Assembly: GCF_000143415.4 (NCBI RefSeq)
Contig: NW_003314280.1
Location: 591,262-655,261 of the forward strand
From: Selaginella moellendorffii
Lineage: Eukaryota > Streptophyta > Lycopodiopsida > Selaginellales > Selaginellaceae
Direction: 5' to 3'
DNA: 64,000 nucleotides
A program made the position numbers and the translations under genes. Each line of letters starts with the position of its first letter. The first letter of the stretch is position 1. Positions 1 to 10,668 of the stretch are shown here, piece after piece. The notes under the pieces were generated by a model. The model made no database searches. It was not told the origin of the DNA and worked only from the letters and a program-made list of their open reading frames with translations.

Positions 1-381
1 CACGGACTGCCAAACACCAGGAAAAAAAAAACGATCGATCAGTTCGCGTTTCATCCAGAAAGAATTCGATCACGTAGAAAAAAACGAGAAATCTCTCCAA
101 AAGGAACAATGCCGATGCGCGAAACAAAGAGAGACTCTAAACAGGCTCATTTTTCTGGATCATACCTTAGTGAGGCCGCAAGCGAGCGTCACGGCCTCCA
201 TGGCGATCTTGAGCTCAAAATCATAGGCGCCAGTGCCAGTGGACGCCATTCGCGCGATCGCCGCGCCGCTCGCCGTCGCCCTTGCCCTAGACAAAGCCGA
301 GCCGACGAAACCCTTGTATGGCAAACACTTCGCCACCAGTATCGAAATCCCGCCATAGCTCATGACTGAGTATATTCTCAC
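1..381 (-). CDS. HAL2/SAL-like 3'(2'),5'-bisphosphate nucleotidase, 5' end only
   Basis: Minus-strand first exon, 381..166, ending AAG|GTATGA. A 159-nt intron follows, with acceptor TTTGGCAG at 14..7, so only 6 nt of exon 2 (6..1) lie in the window. The exon reads as a basic, Ser/Ala-rich leader followed by a segment (YDFELKIAMEAVTLACGLTK) like the N-terminus of plant HAL2-like PAP phosphatases, where an A..AV..A..L pattern precedes the Mg-binding core. That family removes the 3' phosphate from adenosine bisphosphate. The leader suggests an organelle transit peptide (inference). The start could be the Met at 381, the one at 363, or a later one near 267. Its start lies 79 bp from the divergent gene at 461. 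The catalytic motifs are outside the window, so the identification rests on a short segment. Confidence 0.45.
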
Positions 382-460
382 TGCCCGTTTGTAACTCCAC
401 GTGGCTTTGCCCTATTCGTACTCCGTTTCCCCTAAGAATTTTCTTGTGAAGGAGAGAGCG

Positions 461-1807
461 ATGAAAGCGTCGGTGAAGCTGAGAGAGGGCGATCAGCCGC
501 TGCTGCGAGCAAAGCTCCCGCTGAGCTTGCTCGGGGTGCCGATCGTGTCAGGGATCGCGCTGGGGAGCTCGCGCGAGCTCTCGTTCCATCTTGGAACCCT
601 ATTCCAGACAGGGCCTTCTTGCAGGATCACGTACAGGCCTAACAGTGGAGAATGCCCGCTGTCGCTGCTGATCAAGAGTGGATTCGGGGTGTGGGGATCG
701 CCGACGGACGCGCCGCTCGTCATGGCCGCGGAATTCAAGCTCTCCAGCAAAGGTACGCCGTCTTTGGCCGTCCAGGTGAAGCCCCGGCTGGGAAATTTCA
801 GTCTCAGGAAGACCGCTGTCTCGCCAAGCCCGATCGCGCAGCAAGAATCGATCAAGGACAGTGCTAGCGGCCAGGAAGAGCCGCAGGAAGGATCTTTTCT
901 TGGATCGAGCAAGGCTAGTGTGGGTCTTGGTCCTGGGTCGAGGATCGAAGTGATGCCAAGGACTCCTGAGAAGATTTCGCCCGACTTGGCCACCTTGAGC
1001 ACTTTTAAAGCTAGCAGCCCGCCTTCTTCCGAGGGAAGCAGCATTGTCATGGTGGAAGACGTCGAAGACGATCATCAGGACGATCATCTCAAGGCTGCTG
1101 CGCCAAGCATCGAGCAGGGCTTTGAAGATCATCCTGTCGACCTCCACGTCAAGACTGGACATCTAGCGCAGGCTCCCGGGAATGGTAACTGGAGCTTGGT
1201 CGCTCACACTGCGCTTCCTCTGGGTCGTCATGCGGTGGCTAGCGTACGCTGGCGAGTCAAGCTCGACTCCGATATCCTCGAGAGCTTCAAAAACGAGACG
1301 GACATCTTCTCGTTCAAAAAGCTCCCGGTTCTCGTTGTGGACAAGCTGAGCGTCAAGTCTCTGGAAGATCTAAACAGGCTGCGGACAGTCACGACGAGCA
1401 CACTGCCGGTGCTTGACAGTGACGAGGCCATTGCACTTTCCGGCTTGATCAGAGAGCCCGAGCCTCCAGAGCTGGGAAAGGTGGCGAAGCTCTGCTCGTC
1501 AATGAAGCGTGAGCTTCATTTGCTTCACGCCGAGAACGAGGTTCTTAAGAATACCATGGAGGACATGAAAGCCGAGCTTGGGAGCAGTAAAAGAAGCGGC
1601 AAACGATCTCCATCGTACATGGTCATGGACAAGGAAATGCAGCGACAGTTTTCTAGCAATGGGAATCACCACCGCGGTCGTGACCACCACCAAGAGCAGC
1701 ATCAGGAGCAAAGGCCAGCGTCGCCAAAATCCAACAAGTCGGGAAGGAGAGATCAGGAACTCGAGCTTGCTAACAAAACATCTGGGATTCGAGCAAAGGA
1801 ACTCTAA
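461..1807 (+). CDS. conserved land-plant protein of unknown function with C-terminal coiled coil
   Basis: Single-exon ORF. I start it at the Met at 461 (MKASVKLREG), because homologous plant proteins, as I recall them, begin MKAS. An in-frame Met at 401 would add 20 residues. The first 130 residues are beta-rich and look like a family-wide domain: a basic strand, then LRAKLPLSLLGVP, then a Gly-rich GVWGSP stretch. The middle is Ser/Glu-rich and probably disordered. Residues near 345-385 of the short form make a coiled coil with Leu/Met heptads, and the tail is His/Gln-rich and basic. The domain resembles nothing whose biochemistry I know, so no function is offered. Codon use and GC are like the neighbours. 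It is divergent from the HAL2-like gene and 349 bp upstream of the amylase gene. Confidence 0.75.
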   Translation: MKASVKLREGDQPLLRAKLPLSLLGVPIVSGIALGSSRELSFHLGTLFQTGPSCRITYRPNSGECPLSLLIKSGFGVWGSPTDAPLVMAAEFKLSSKGTPSLAVQVKPRLGNFSLRKTAVSPSPIAQQESIKDSASGQEEPQEGSFLGSSKASVGLGPGSRIEVMPRTPEKISPDLATLSTFKASSPPSSEGSSIVMVEDVEDDHQDDHLKAAAPSIEQGFEDHPVDLHVKTGHLAQAPGNGNWSLVAHTALPLGRHAVASVRWRVKLDSDILESFKNETDIFSFKKLPVLVVDKLSVKSLEDLNRLRTVTTSTLPVLDSDEAIALSGLIREPEPPELGKVAKLCSSMKRELHLLHAENEVLKNTMEDMKAELGSSKRSGKRSPSYMVMDKEMQRQFSSNGNHHRGRDHHQEQHQEQRPASPKSNKSGRRDQELELANKTSGIRAKEL

Positions 1808-2156
1808 AGAAGACGGAGTTGCCGTGAAGTGATATGGACGGAAAGACAGAAGTGGTCCCGCTGGATGGAAAAGAAAAAGCGTGAGCTGCTTTGGTATGGG
1901 TGGGGGTATCGCGGGATATGATACAGTCAAACCTGATATTTTAGATTCCAGGTTTTGGAAACAGTGCTTTGGGAGATGTAAAGTCGGGCAAAGCGGCTAG
2001 TCGCCACTTGGGCTTTCGAATTATTGCCGCGTGTATTCGGGATGGAACTCGTGTCTTCACTGGAGACGGCCCGAAGACACTAGAACCTTTTTTATAAGGA
2101 GGAAAGAGGGAAGGGACCAGTCTATAGACGAGGAGGGTGTGACGTGACGAGCAGAT
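1808..2156 (+). promoter_or_regulatory. promoter/5' leader of the amylase gene
   Basis: A 349-bp stretch between two co-oriented genes. A TATA-like TTTATAA sits at 2091-2097, 60 bp before the amylase start codon. Nothing else in it looks coding. Confidence 0.4.
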
Positions 2157-4042
2157 ATGGAGGCGATCGTTGTGAAAAGTTTGATGCCAGGAGCTCACCA
2201 GCTCGCTGGAATCAGGTGCTGTTCTTCACAGCAGCAGCTACTGCCTCAGAGCAGATTGATTTGCCAGAGTCCGGGAGCGATGTCGTTGAATTCAAGCAAC
2301 AGGTTGTGCGTGGATCGACGAAGTCGGGTGAGGAGCAAAGCCACGGAGTCCACATCCGAGGTGCCAACCAGCGAGAGGTCAGAGGAGACGAAGGAACTCG
2401 TGGCGGAGTCGCTGAAGAAAGTTGCCGAGGCGGAGATCCAGCAAACAAAGGAGTACCTGGAGAACGTTGCCGATAATGGTACTGCTGATCCAGCCACTCT
2501 GCCTCGGGAAGAAGTTCTGGAAACGAAGCAAGGTGATCCGGCTGTCGTCGAGCGAGAACCACAACCGGAGTTTGAACCACAGAAAGTTTCAAAGTCGCGA
2601 GGTGGCAACATCAAGTGCGATCCTCTCAACGTTGTTCTTTTCCAGGTACGTAGTCGTGATGCTTCGGTCGAAAACGAGTTATGATCTTTTGTGTTGCCTT
2701 TCAGGGATTTAATTGGGAGTCGTGGAGGAACCCTTGCTGGTATGATGTACTGATGAACACTGCAGAGGACTTGGCACAAGCTGGAGTCACGGACATTTGG
2801 CTGCCTCCAGCAACCCATTCTGTGGCACCACAAGGTAAGAACTTGTGTCTCTCGTTTTCGTGGATGTGGATGACTTTTGTTTTGTTTCTTCAGGCTACAT
2901 GCCTGGAAGGCTCTACGACCTGAATGCGTCAAAGTACGGGAACGAAGAGAAACTAAAGCAAGTCATCGACAAGTTCCACTCTCATGGCATCAGATGCATC
3001 GCAGACATTGTGATCAACCATAGGTGCGGGGACTCTCAAGACCAGCGGGGGGTGTGGTGCATTTTCGAGGGTGGAACTCCGGACGAGCGTCTCGACTGGG
3101 GACCCTGGGCCATCACAAAGGACGACTACGCATACAGCGACGGCTCTGGGGCTCCAGACACGGGTGAAGACTTTGGTGCCGCTCCAGACATCGACCACAC
3201 CAATCCCAGAGTCCAGGACGACCTCGCAGGCTGGATGAAGTGGATGAAGGAAACGATTGGCTTCGATGGTTGGCGGTTTGATTTCTCCAAAGGCTACGCC
3301 GGAAGTTACACAGGTCTCTACATCGAGAGAACCACACCGGAGTTCTCGGTTGGGGAATTCTGGACGAACCTCAACTATGGTCCGGATGGTAGCGTCGAGT
3401 ATAACCAGGACAGTCACAGGCAGGAGGTAGTCGATTGGATCAATGCCACCGGTAATCGCTCCACAGCTTTCGACTTCACGACCAAAGGAATCCTCCAGGA
3501 GGCCGTCAAGAACCAGTTTTGGAGGCTGAGAGATCCCAACAACAAGCCAGCTGGAGTGATCGGCTACTGGCCCCAGAAAGCGGTGACATTCGTCGACAAC
3601 CACGACACCGGATCCACGCAGAAGCACTGGCCGTTCCCAGCGGACAAAGTTATGCTTGGATATGTCTACATTCTCACGCATCCCGGCATTCCATGCATCG
3701 TAAGTTCTTCCAAAGTTCAGGGAACTCTTCTTCTTCGTTTCATTGATTTCTTCTAACATTGTCCTTTTACATGTATAGTTCTATGATCACTACTACGAAT
3801 GGGGGCTCAAGGACGAGATAAAAGCTCTTCTCGAGGTCCGGAAGCGCAACAACGTAGTGGCTAATTCCAGCGTCAGCATCATCGCTGCTGAGGAGGACGT
3901 CTACGTGGCGTCCGTGGCGGACGGCAAGCTGGTGGTGAAGATGGGGCCCAGGTTTGACATTGGTGACATGGCGCCCAGCTCGGACGAGTTCGCCATCGCG
4001 GCTCTTGGCAACGAGTACTGCGTGTGGGAGCGAAAGAATTAG
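2157..4042 (+). CDS. alpha-amylase (GH13), probably plastid
   Basis: Four exons: 2157..2645, 2705..2834, 2894..3699, 3779..4042; about 562 residues. Hydrolyses internal alpha-1,4 bonds of starch. The GH13 barrel starts near residue 155 ([10 protein letters not shown]) and carries the family motifs: [16 protein letters not shown] with the nucleophile Asp, VGEFW with the acid/base Glu, and FVDNHDTGS with the third acid. The C-terminal beta domain ends in a typical plant-amylase way ([11 protein letters not shown]). The first 150 residues are Ser/Arg-rich then Glu-rich, consistent with a transit peptide and linker. They lack the long tandem starch-binding region expected in AMY3, so this is a shorter form. 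The introns are 59, 59 and 79 nt. Plastid location is inferred. Confidence 0.9.
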
Positions 4043-4608
4043 GTGGCGGTACACGTGGTGGTAGTTGAGTGTCCACGTTCACGCCAAGCTTGTGTTGCCC
4101 GGTCACGGGAGAGACAAAAGTGGGTCAATCGAAGCCGTCCCTTTCGGGGTAATTGCGACCGTCCAATTGGAATCTCAAGTGAGGCCGTCGGATGCCGGTG
4201 GTGCCGACGGCCCCGATCACCCCATTGCCGGAAGGACCATTCTTCAATCGATGCATCGTTTTGTTCCAAGGGCGCTTGACTGTGGCGGGAGGAGCGCGCA
4301 TGGAAATGGAGCGGTCGGGGCGACTGGATCGTGTCGCGGCACCATAAATATCACTCGCGAGCGCCATCGCATTCTAATTCTTTGCTTTTTCAATCGCTTT
4401 CGACCGCGGCACAGAAGCTTTTATTCAAGCTCTGGCGCTGCTGCTGCTGCGAGGTACGGTTGGATTGATTGTTCATTTGATTGCTAGCTAGGGATTGGAT
4501 TTTTCACTTTCTTTGTTCGTGTTCTTGAGGTAGTTCTTTGTTGTTTTTTTTTTTTATCTCTATTTTTGATTTAGAATCTTTGTGTTGTTTGGTAAGCAGC
4601 GTGGAGCT
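4043..4608. other. intergenic region, amylase 3' end to methyltransferase promoter
   Basis: 566 bp without a supported ORF. It holds the amylase 3' UTR and, nearer the methyltransferase, a T-rich leader with a run of ten T at about 4544. A possible 5' UTR intron cannot be settled from sequence. Confidence 0.3.
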
Positions 4609-5774
4609 ATGGCTCATTTGAGAGAGTATGACGATATCCAGTACTGGGATAAGAGGTATCTGGATGAAGGAGATGATACTTTTGATTGGTATCAGCGATT
4701 CAAAGAGCTCAAGCCTCTTTTGTGTCGTTATATCAAGAAAGATTCACGCATTTTGATGGCTGGCTGTGGAAACGCTGGTGAGTTTTTCCTGTGTTTCCTT
4801 CTTCTCTTGTGTGACAATCTCACCGGATATTTGGAACTTATCGTGCAGTTCTCTCCGAGGAAATGGTTTTGAATGGATTCAAGGAGATCGTAAACATCGA
4901 TTTCTCGTCGGTCGTGATCAAGAAAATGCAGCAAAGGCACCGCCACATTCCTCAACTAACTTGTATCTTCTATCCTTGGTATAGCCATTTAAACGGCTCG
5001 CTATGACGTGCTTGGTGGCTGGTTCTAATCACAGTTTTCTCTCTTTCTTTTCTTTCAGATGTGACCATGGATGTGCGTAACATGGCTGTGTTTGGGGACA
5101 ACTCTTTCGATGCCGTGATCGACAAAGGTAACGAACCATTTCGTATTCTACTTTCTTTTCTGATCGAAGTAAACAACGCTCTTACATTGTCAGGGCTGAT
5201 GGATTCCATGCTGGTGAGTATGGCTGTTTTTGAGCTCTCGTGAGTTGTCGCGTTTGTGACCTTGCTCTGTGCATGCCAGTGTGGATCGAATGGATTTATA
5301 GACGTCAGCTTCATGCTGGAGGAGACTCGGAGGTTAGTTTTCTGCCTTTCCTTACTCCAGTTCTTTGTGCCCGTAACAAGCTTTTTAGCTCAGGGTATTA
5401 AAACCAGGAGGAGTCTTCATACTGGTATGCTCAATCGTAAGCTTCCGCTGCAAAAGAATTGATCGGTAGCTCCGTGTTTAAACAGATAACTTACGGTGAG
5501 CCACTCCTCAGGATGCACCATCTCAAGCACCCGGCATTGGACTGGAAAGTTGTGCTTCACCTCACTCGTAAGATCGTCTTCTCTTCATTTTTCTTGTCCA
5601 GATTTCGAGTTTCCTTTGTTCCGGCTTACAGCCAAACCGGGTACCACAGCGTACATCCCGGAAGCATACGCAGGTGCGATACCAATGAATGGCAACTGGG
5701 AGTGTGATTTCTTGCTCGGGATCTCTGATCCCGACATTAATTTTGTTTACGTTTGTACCAAGCCTTCGTCCTGA
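4609..5774 (+). CDS. METTL13/EEF1A-lysine methyltransferase-like class I SAM methyltransferase
   Basis: Eight short exons: 4609..4777, 4849..4962, 5059..5127, 5194..5213, 5280..5332, 5394..5424, 5486..5567, 5632..5774; about 226 residues. It starts with YDDIQYWDKRY, typical of the METTL13-type family. The SAM-binding motif I is ILMAGCGNA, followed by EEM, then MDVRNM and FDAVIDKG, which correspond to the acidic loop and motif II. RVLKPGGVFIL is the post-motif strand. The C-terminus ends SDPDINFVYVCTK, also family-like. For the last exon I chose the acceptor at 5631, because the alternative at 5601 would leave a 34-nt intron and the former gives the expected LTPKPG. Such enzymes methylate lysine on eEF1A or related targets; the substrate here is inferred only. 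Confidence 0.85.
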
Positions 5775-7268
5775 TCAAGTTCTCAGGATGTTTGAGCTAA
5801 ACAAAGACAGGCATTCATTGTCCAAGTTCACTGCAAAGTTCTTAAAAACTCCAGTCCATTTTTTCGCTTGTGGTTGTAGCATCTTTACAGTGAAAGCAAA
5901 TAAAGCTAGTTCTAGGGTGGAACATATCTAGATCGCAAGCGTGGCGTAAGTTACTCCAAAAGTGTCGAGCTCGATGGGCCAGTTTTTTCAGTTTACATTT
6001 GCCACACCACTAAGACAATGACAAAAGTACCAAGTGCGATGCACGCACACCAATTCCAGCTTGTTTGCGCTTTTGTTTTCTTCCACCTGGACTAAGTCTT
6101 GGTTTTAAGATGCTCTACTTATTCGTTGTTAAAATAATTTGAGACGAGGAACTTGGGACGAAGCAAGAAACTTAAACGCGGTAATAAAAGCCTTTTACTG
6201 GCTTGAATGCTCAAGTTCAATGGGATCATGCAAGCTCGGTGACTTTGCACTGAGCTTCTCTTTGTTAACTTACGATACCATGGATGTCTATGCGAATTTA
6301 AGCTTTGCCAGCCAAGTCTAGTGAGGATGGAATGGACGTTTGAAGATCTGGAGATGTCCAAAACTTTGTGCTCACAATAAGAATTGCGGTTCTTGCAGTA
6401 GCTTTGAGTGCTCTTTGTCCATCTACACTGAGACAAAGTCATGAATTGCAATTAGGTTTTTCTTCCATAGAAAGCTTCCTTTGCGTTTGTTTAGATGGAG
6501 CTTTCAATGAATTCTTAGCAAAATTGATGACTCTTTTTAATGTTGTTCTTCCATTTGACTGGGGTGCATTCAACACATAAGCAGTCTCCTTTGTCTATTT
6601 CCAGCGAAAGATCTTTCAAAACCGGCGAGTCTTTTTGCTGATGCTAGCTCCCTGTTCTCGACTAAACATCGCTTATCTTAATCCGTTGTGGCTGATTAGA
6701 AAACCATACGTCCTGACGAGGCCGCATATTCCACCCCGGAGCTTTGACACAGACTCCCTTATCTCTTCCCCAAGACGACGAAAGCCTTCCAACCACACAA
6801 AACAAAGCGTTCAAACTTGGTCGTGGGGCTTAAACAAATTAAAGCATCCAAATTGTATGGTCCAGCCCACAAACACATAAAAAATAGCTCTTAATATCTT
6901 ACCACTGTTTGTGCACGGGCTCTTGATAGAGTGATGGCGAGAAAAACCTCTAATCTATGATCTATCAAAAGCAATGGGAGTTTGTAGCGGTTTTCTCTGC
7001 ATCGTAGAAGTTAACAACAAGACAACTCTGCGCTGCTGTCGGTCAAAAGGGGTGTGAGAGCTCTGATTCCACCGCCGGAAAAAGATAGAGCTTGGAGTTC
7101 AAGCGAGCCACAGGGATGGAGCACGCGGGCAGTCCCCGTTGTGCCAGGCAAGGATTCAGGGGGTCCTCAGCAAGGATTAACAAAAGATATATACTCCAAA
7201 TCCATCTCTTTCTCTCCTCACATTGCCCAATCTGGGGAATTTCCAAGGCTTTGCGTGACTGGGACTCA

Positions 7269-7286
7269 ACACACACACACACACAC
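7269..7286. repeat. (AC)9 microsatellite
   Basis: Nine uninterrupted AC units followed by GCAC. Confidence 0.95.
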
Positions 7287-8377
7287 GCACTCCACTCCTG
7301 CTCTTCCACCAGGGAATCCGGGGTTCTCCATTACTCGAACCGTGATCTCATCCTCCTCCTCAAGCTTGTGATTCGAGGAGATTTTGCAGGAGCAAAGCAA
7401 AGAAACTTAATCATCTCGATCTAGAAACCTGGGGCTTTGGGAAACCCCTCGCTCGAGGCATCAATCAGCTACAAAAAGATTGGAAACCAAAAAAGAAGGC
7501 CCATTTTTGTAAGTGTAAAGGTTCGTATCAATCAATCACTCGTGGGTCAAACCCGGTTCAAACGAGAATATCCAGGGGCATTTGCCCGTTAGATAATATT
7601 CCCTTCCATGCGTGCATTCATGCATGTATGTATGGGGGTCTGTATGACCCATGCATGTGCCATGGCATGTCTGGCTCGAAGCCTACATCACCGCGGAGAC
7701 TGTCGAGTTTCCAGCCGACGCCACCGGCGGGTTCCCGGCGAGTGCGCCGCAAAAATTGTCGGGCCAGGTGGCGGCGGCCCACCGAGCATGAGAAAAGAGA
7801 CAAAAGCAAAGCTCCCCTATTCTATCCTCCTGTCTGGAGGATTTACTAGACTTTTGCTCCAAGGCTGGATAGATGGCGGTGGAAACTTCTCACAAATTCC
7901 AATACTCTTCCATCCAGTGGTGGGAGGATTTTTTGTTTCCCAGGCATTGGAAACCAGCCACGAAGATTGAGGATGTTTCCAGACGATCCAGGTGTATGTG
8001 CGGAAAGCAAGCAAATGCAAATGCAAACCAACGAACGGAAAAAAAAAATCTGTTATTGCTGCTTGTTGCTGGCGTGCGTGTGATTCCCACTGCCTGCCCC
8101 TTTGCGCCTCTGCGGCGACCGCGTTCGATCGACAGCAAACGATTGCAAATTTGACCAGCATCAGAAAAAACTATGAGTAAATCACCGTCTAAGTCTAAGC
8201 GCCCCTTTTTCGCAGTAAGACACTTGGACATGGCAGAGAACAACGCGCGTAAAGCTCCAAAAGGGTCTTGCAGAGGTCACATTTTGGCGCTCCACTGTGG
8301 GGATTCCTACAGCGACCTGGAAATCATTCGCAAGATCAGTCGAATTTGGTGACGCGCGAGAGGAGATTCGCTTGAAA

Positions 8378-8500
8378 ATGCCATGGGGTATGGGTGAGAT
8401 GGCATGGGCATGAGTGATATACCATCCCATGACATCATGACCCATGGATGCTGATGATTTGCCATCATCATGATTGGCCATGTCTGGCCATGCTATCACG
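8378..8500. repeat. CATG-rich segment with dyad symmetry
   Basis: Many overlapping CATGG/CCATG and ATGATG/CATCAT words. The arm around 8380-8402 (CCATGGGGTATGGGTGAG) can pair imperfectly with the arm around 8423-8448 that ends GACCCATGG. A second small hairpin is possible around 8449-8470. The function is unknown. Confidence 0.35.
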
Positions 8501-9447
8501 ACCGTCCGTCCTTGACTGAGAACGTCCCACGTACACACAGCACACGCGCGCGGGGACCTCGACGCTCGCCCGATCCCTCGCATCGTCATCGTCCACCCAG
8601 CCTACAAGAAACCATAGCAAATGCTTTTTGATCAAATTACATGCCACCTAATCTCTCAACTGAGAAGCATAGAATAATATCCTGGGCAGAGGATTCACCT
8701 CATGGTTATGGTCTCAATTGCGTATTTTCTATATCCCAGGTGAAGTGCTGAGTGGCGCTTCTGCGTTTCCAGGAAAAACAAGAAAAGCGAGCGCCCACCG
8801 CCTCGTTCGGTTCCGAAGGATCGGTTGATTTGGTTTTGCAATGGTTTCGAGGCAAAGGGAAAAGTACTCACTATATTACCTTTGGTTGTTAAACTATAGG
8901 TATAAACAAGAGGATCATGACAAGGAGAGAACATGCTGGTCGATCATACAATAGCTTAGACGATTATCATTTTCTCTCACACTCACACACACAGCCTAAG
9001 TTGGTGGGAGGGGATGATGAAAGGTTGGTGGTGACATTATGCCAGCACAATCACACGGCGTCCGTACGGTTCCCCTCTCAACCGAACACTTTCACCGCGC
9101 CAGGAACCCTAATTCCCGAATCAATGCGCGGAGAGCGATGGCTGCCACCCGCCGGAGGATGGAAATCGTGGAATGGGAATGGAAGGGGATGGAATCGATG
9201 GATGGGCGGGGAGGAGATTTGAATCATGACCAGGTCTTGGGGCTCACACCTAGGAATTGTGTCCGCCCCGTACGATTGGGCTAGGAAACGAGCAAAGAGT
9301 TAGGGACAGATAGATAGAACCCTAACAGGGTCAGGGTGGTGGTGGTAGTCCCGTACGCGAGAACTGAAGCATCAAATCAGAACGAGTGGGGCTTTTCACA
9401 TGAGAATCTGGTGAAATCAACGTGCATTCAATCACCAGGGCCAACCT

Positions 9448-9500
9448 GGGTTAAGGACTAGGCCACCTTTTTATGTTGGTAATTAGGCCTTCTTTAACCC
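9448..9500. repeat. imperfect inverted repeat (stem about 15-17 bp)
   Basis: GGGTTAAGGACTAGGCC at 9448-9464 faces GGCCTTCTTTAACCC at 9486-9500, separated by a 21-nt AT-rich loop. It may be a MITE remnant or a chance hairpin. Confidence 0.45.
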
Positions 9501-10668
9501 TTCTATTTTACCATGAGGCATAAAACTTACATGAGACCCGACCAATTCTCCGTCAATGGCTACCCATGTTCTCTAGAGAAACTATAGGCCGGAATATGCC
9601 TGGGAGTGAGAGGTCTCGCGCTCGATTCCCATCCCATTGCCAGCCGGAACGCACATAGAAAACGGGCATAAGTATATGTTCTAAGGCACTGCTTAGAGTT
9701 TTGTTGTCTGGCTCTCCGCGGATCGAGCCTTTTTTTCCTTGCTAGCAATAGTTCTTCCTTTCGATCCATGTCCATCGAGAGGGCGTGCTAGATTGATTCA
9801 TCCACAAGTGCTGAAAGATTGAGCACATTTTGCTTCTGATCGATCGATCTATGGCACAAGGCACGGACTTTGGATGGAAGAGAGCGGACGCCACCGAGAG
9901 ATGGGACACGGTCGTAGCCATCTAAGCGAGCGAGCGGGCGAGCGATCGAGGAGGGAGCTTTTCTGGCGCTCTCTTCTTTTCCTTCCACTGGATTCTGATT
10001 GATTTCTCTTTGTCTGTCGATTTGGGGGAAGAACAGAGAGGATAGGACGTCCTGAGCGCTTGGAAGGCTTTTTAGAGGTGTGCGCTGTGCCGCTGTGTCA
10101 GTCGAGGACGATCGAGATACCGATCGAGATTGATCGATCCATCGCCATCACGCTCGCGCAATAGCCGGAGGAGTATCCGGATCCGAGACCCAGTGGCAGA
10201 AATCCCCTGCCATTTGTTCCCTCGATCATCATCTCCCTCTCACAAGGACCAAACAGCCACAACTATAAGATCTCGAGCGAAGAACCAGAGTTTTGGGCGA
10301 TTTCATTGCGCGCGCTAAGCTAATCTCCTCCCTTTGGAGCATTGTAGTGGTACCCAACGACAGCCGTGGCAGCCATCGCTGTGGCCTCCCTGCGTGTTCT
10401 TGACTGATTTTGCTGGGTGGATAGACAACACCACCATTTGGTCCCGGCAGCGATCTTCCGGATCGTTTTTTTTTCCTGCTCTGGAGCAAGGTATGGAAGA
10501 CAGACAAGAACTGATGTGATGATTCGGATTTTTGTTTGTTCTCTAAAGATCTCTCTCTCTCTTTCATGCAGGGGGTCTCTTTTTCCTCATCTTTCCTCAA
10601 AGAGTAAGATCCAGGGGTCGGTCCTTGCATCGCACTTTGTTTTTGTCTCTCTTCCCCCGTGAGACGAA

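Larger units (their letters stand above)
5775..10490. other. long gene-poor intergenic region
   Basis: About 4.7 kb in which no ORF resembles a known protein and no multi-exon gene could be assembled. It contains an (AC)9 microsatellite, a CATG-rich stretch with dyad symmetry near 8380-8500, an imperfect inverted repeat at 9448-9500, several AACCCTAA telo-box-like motifs (around 9110 and 9315) and purine/pyrimidine runs. A small RNA or unspliced transcript gene here cannot be excluded. Confidence 0.4.

Noticed and set aside
2953-3759. Minus-strand ORF of 268 codons
   Set aside because: Antisense shadow of the amylase catalytic exon.
5568-5631. 34-nt intron ending at 5601 in the methyltransferase gene
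   Set aside because: The acceptor at 5631 keeps the frame, gives 64 nt and the expected PKPG motif.
9600-9660. Possible tRNA T-arm (TCGATTCCC) near 9628
   Set aside because: No pairing partner for a T stem, and no D or anticodon arm upstream.
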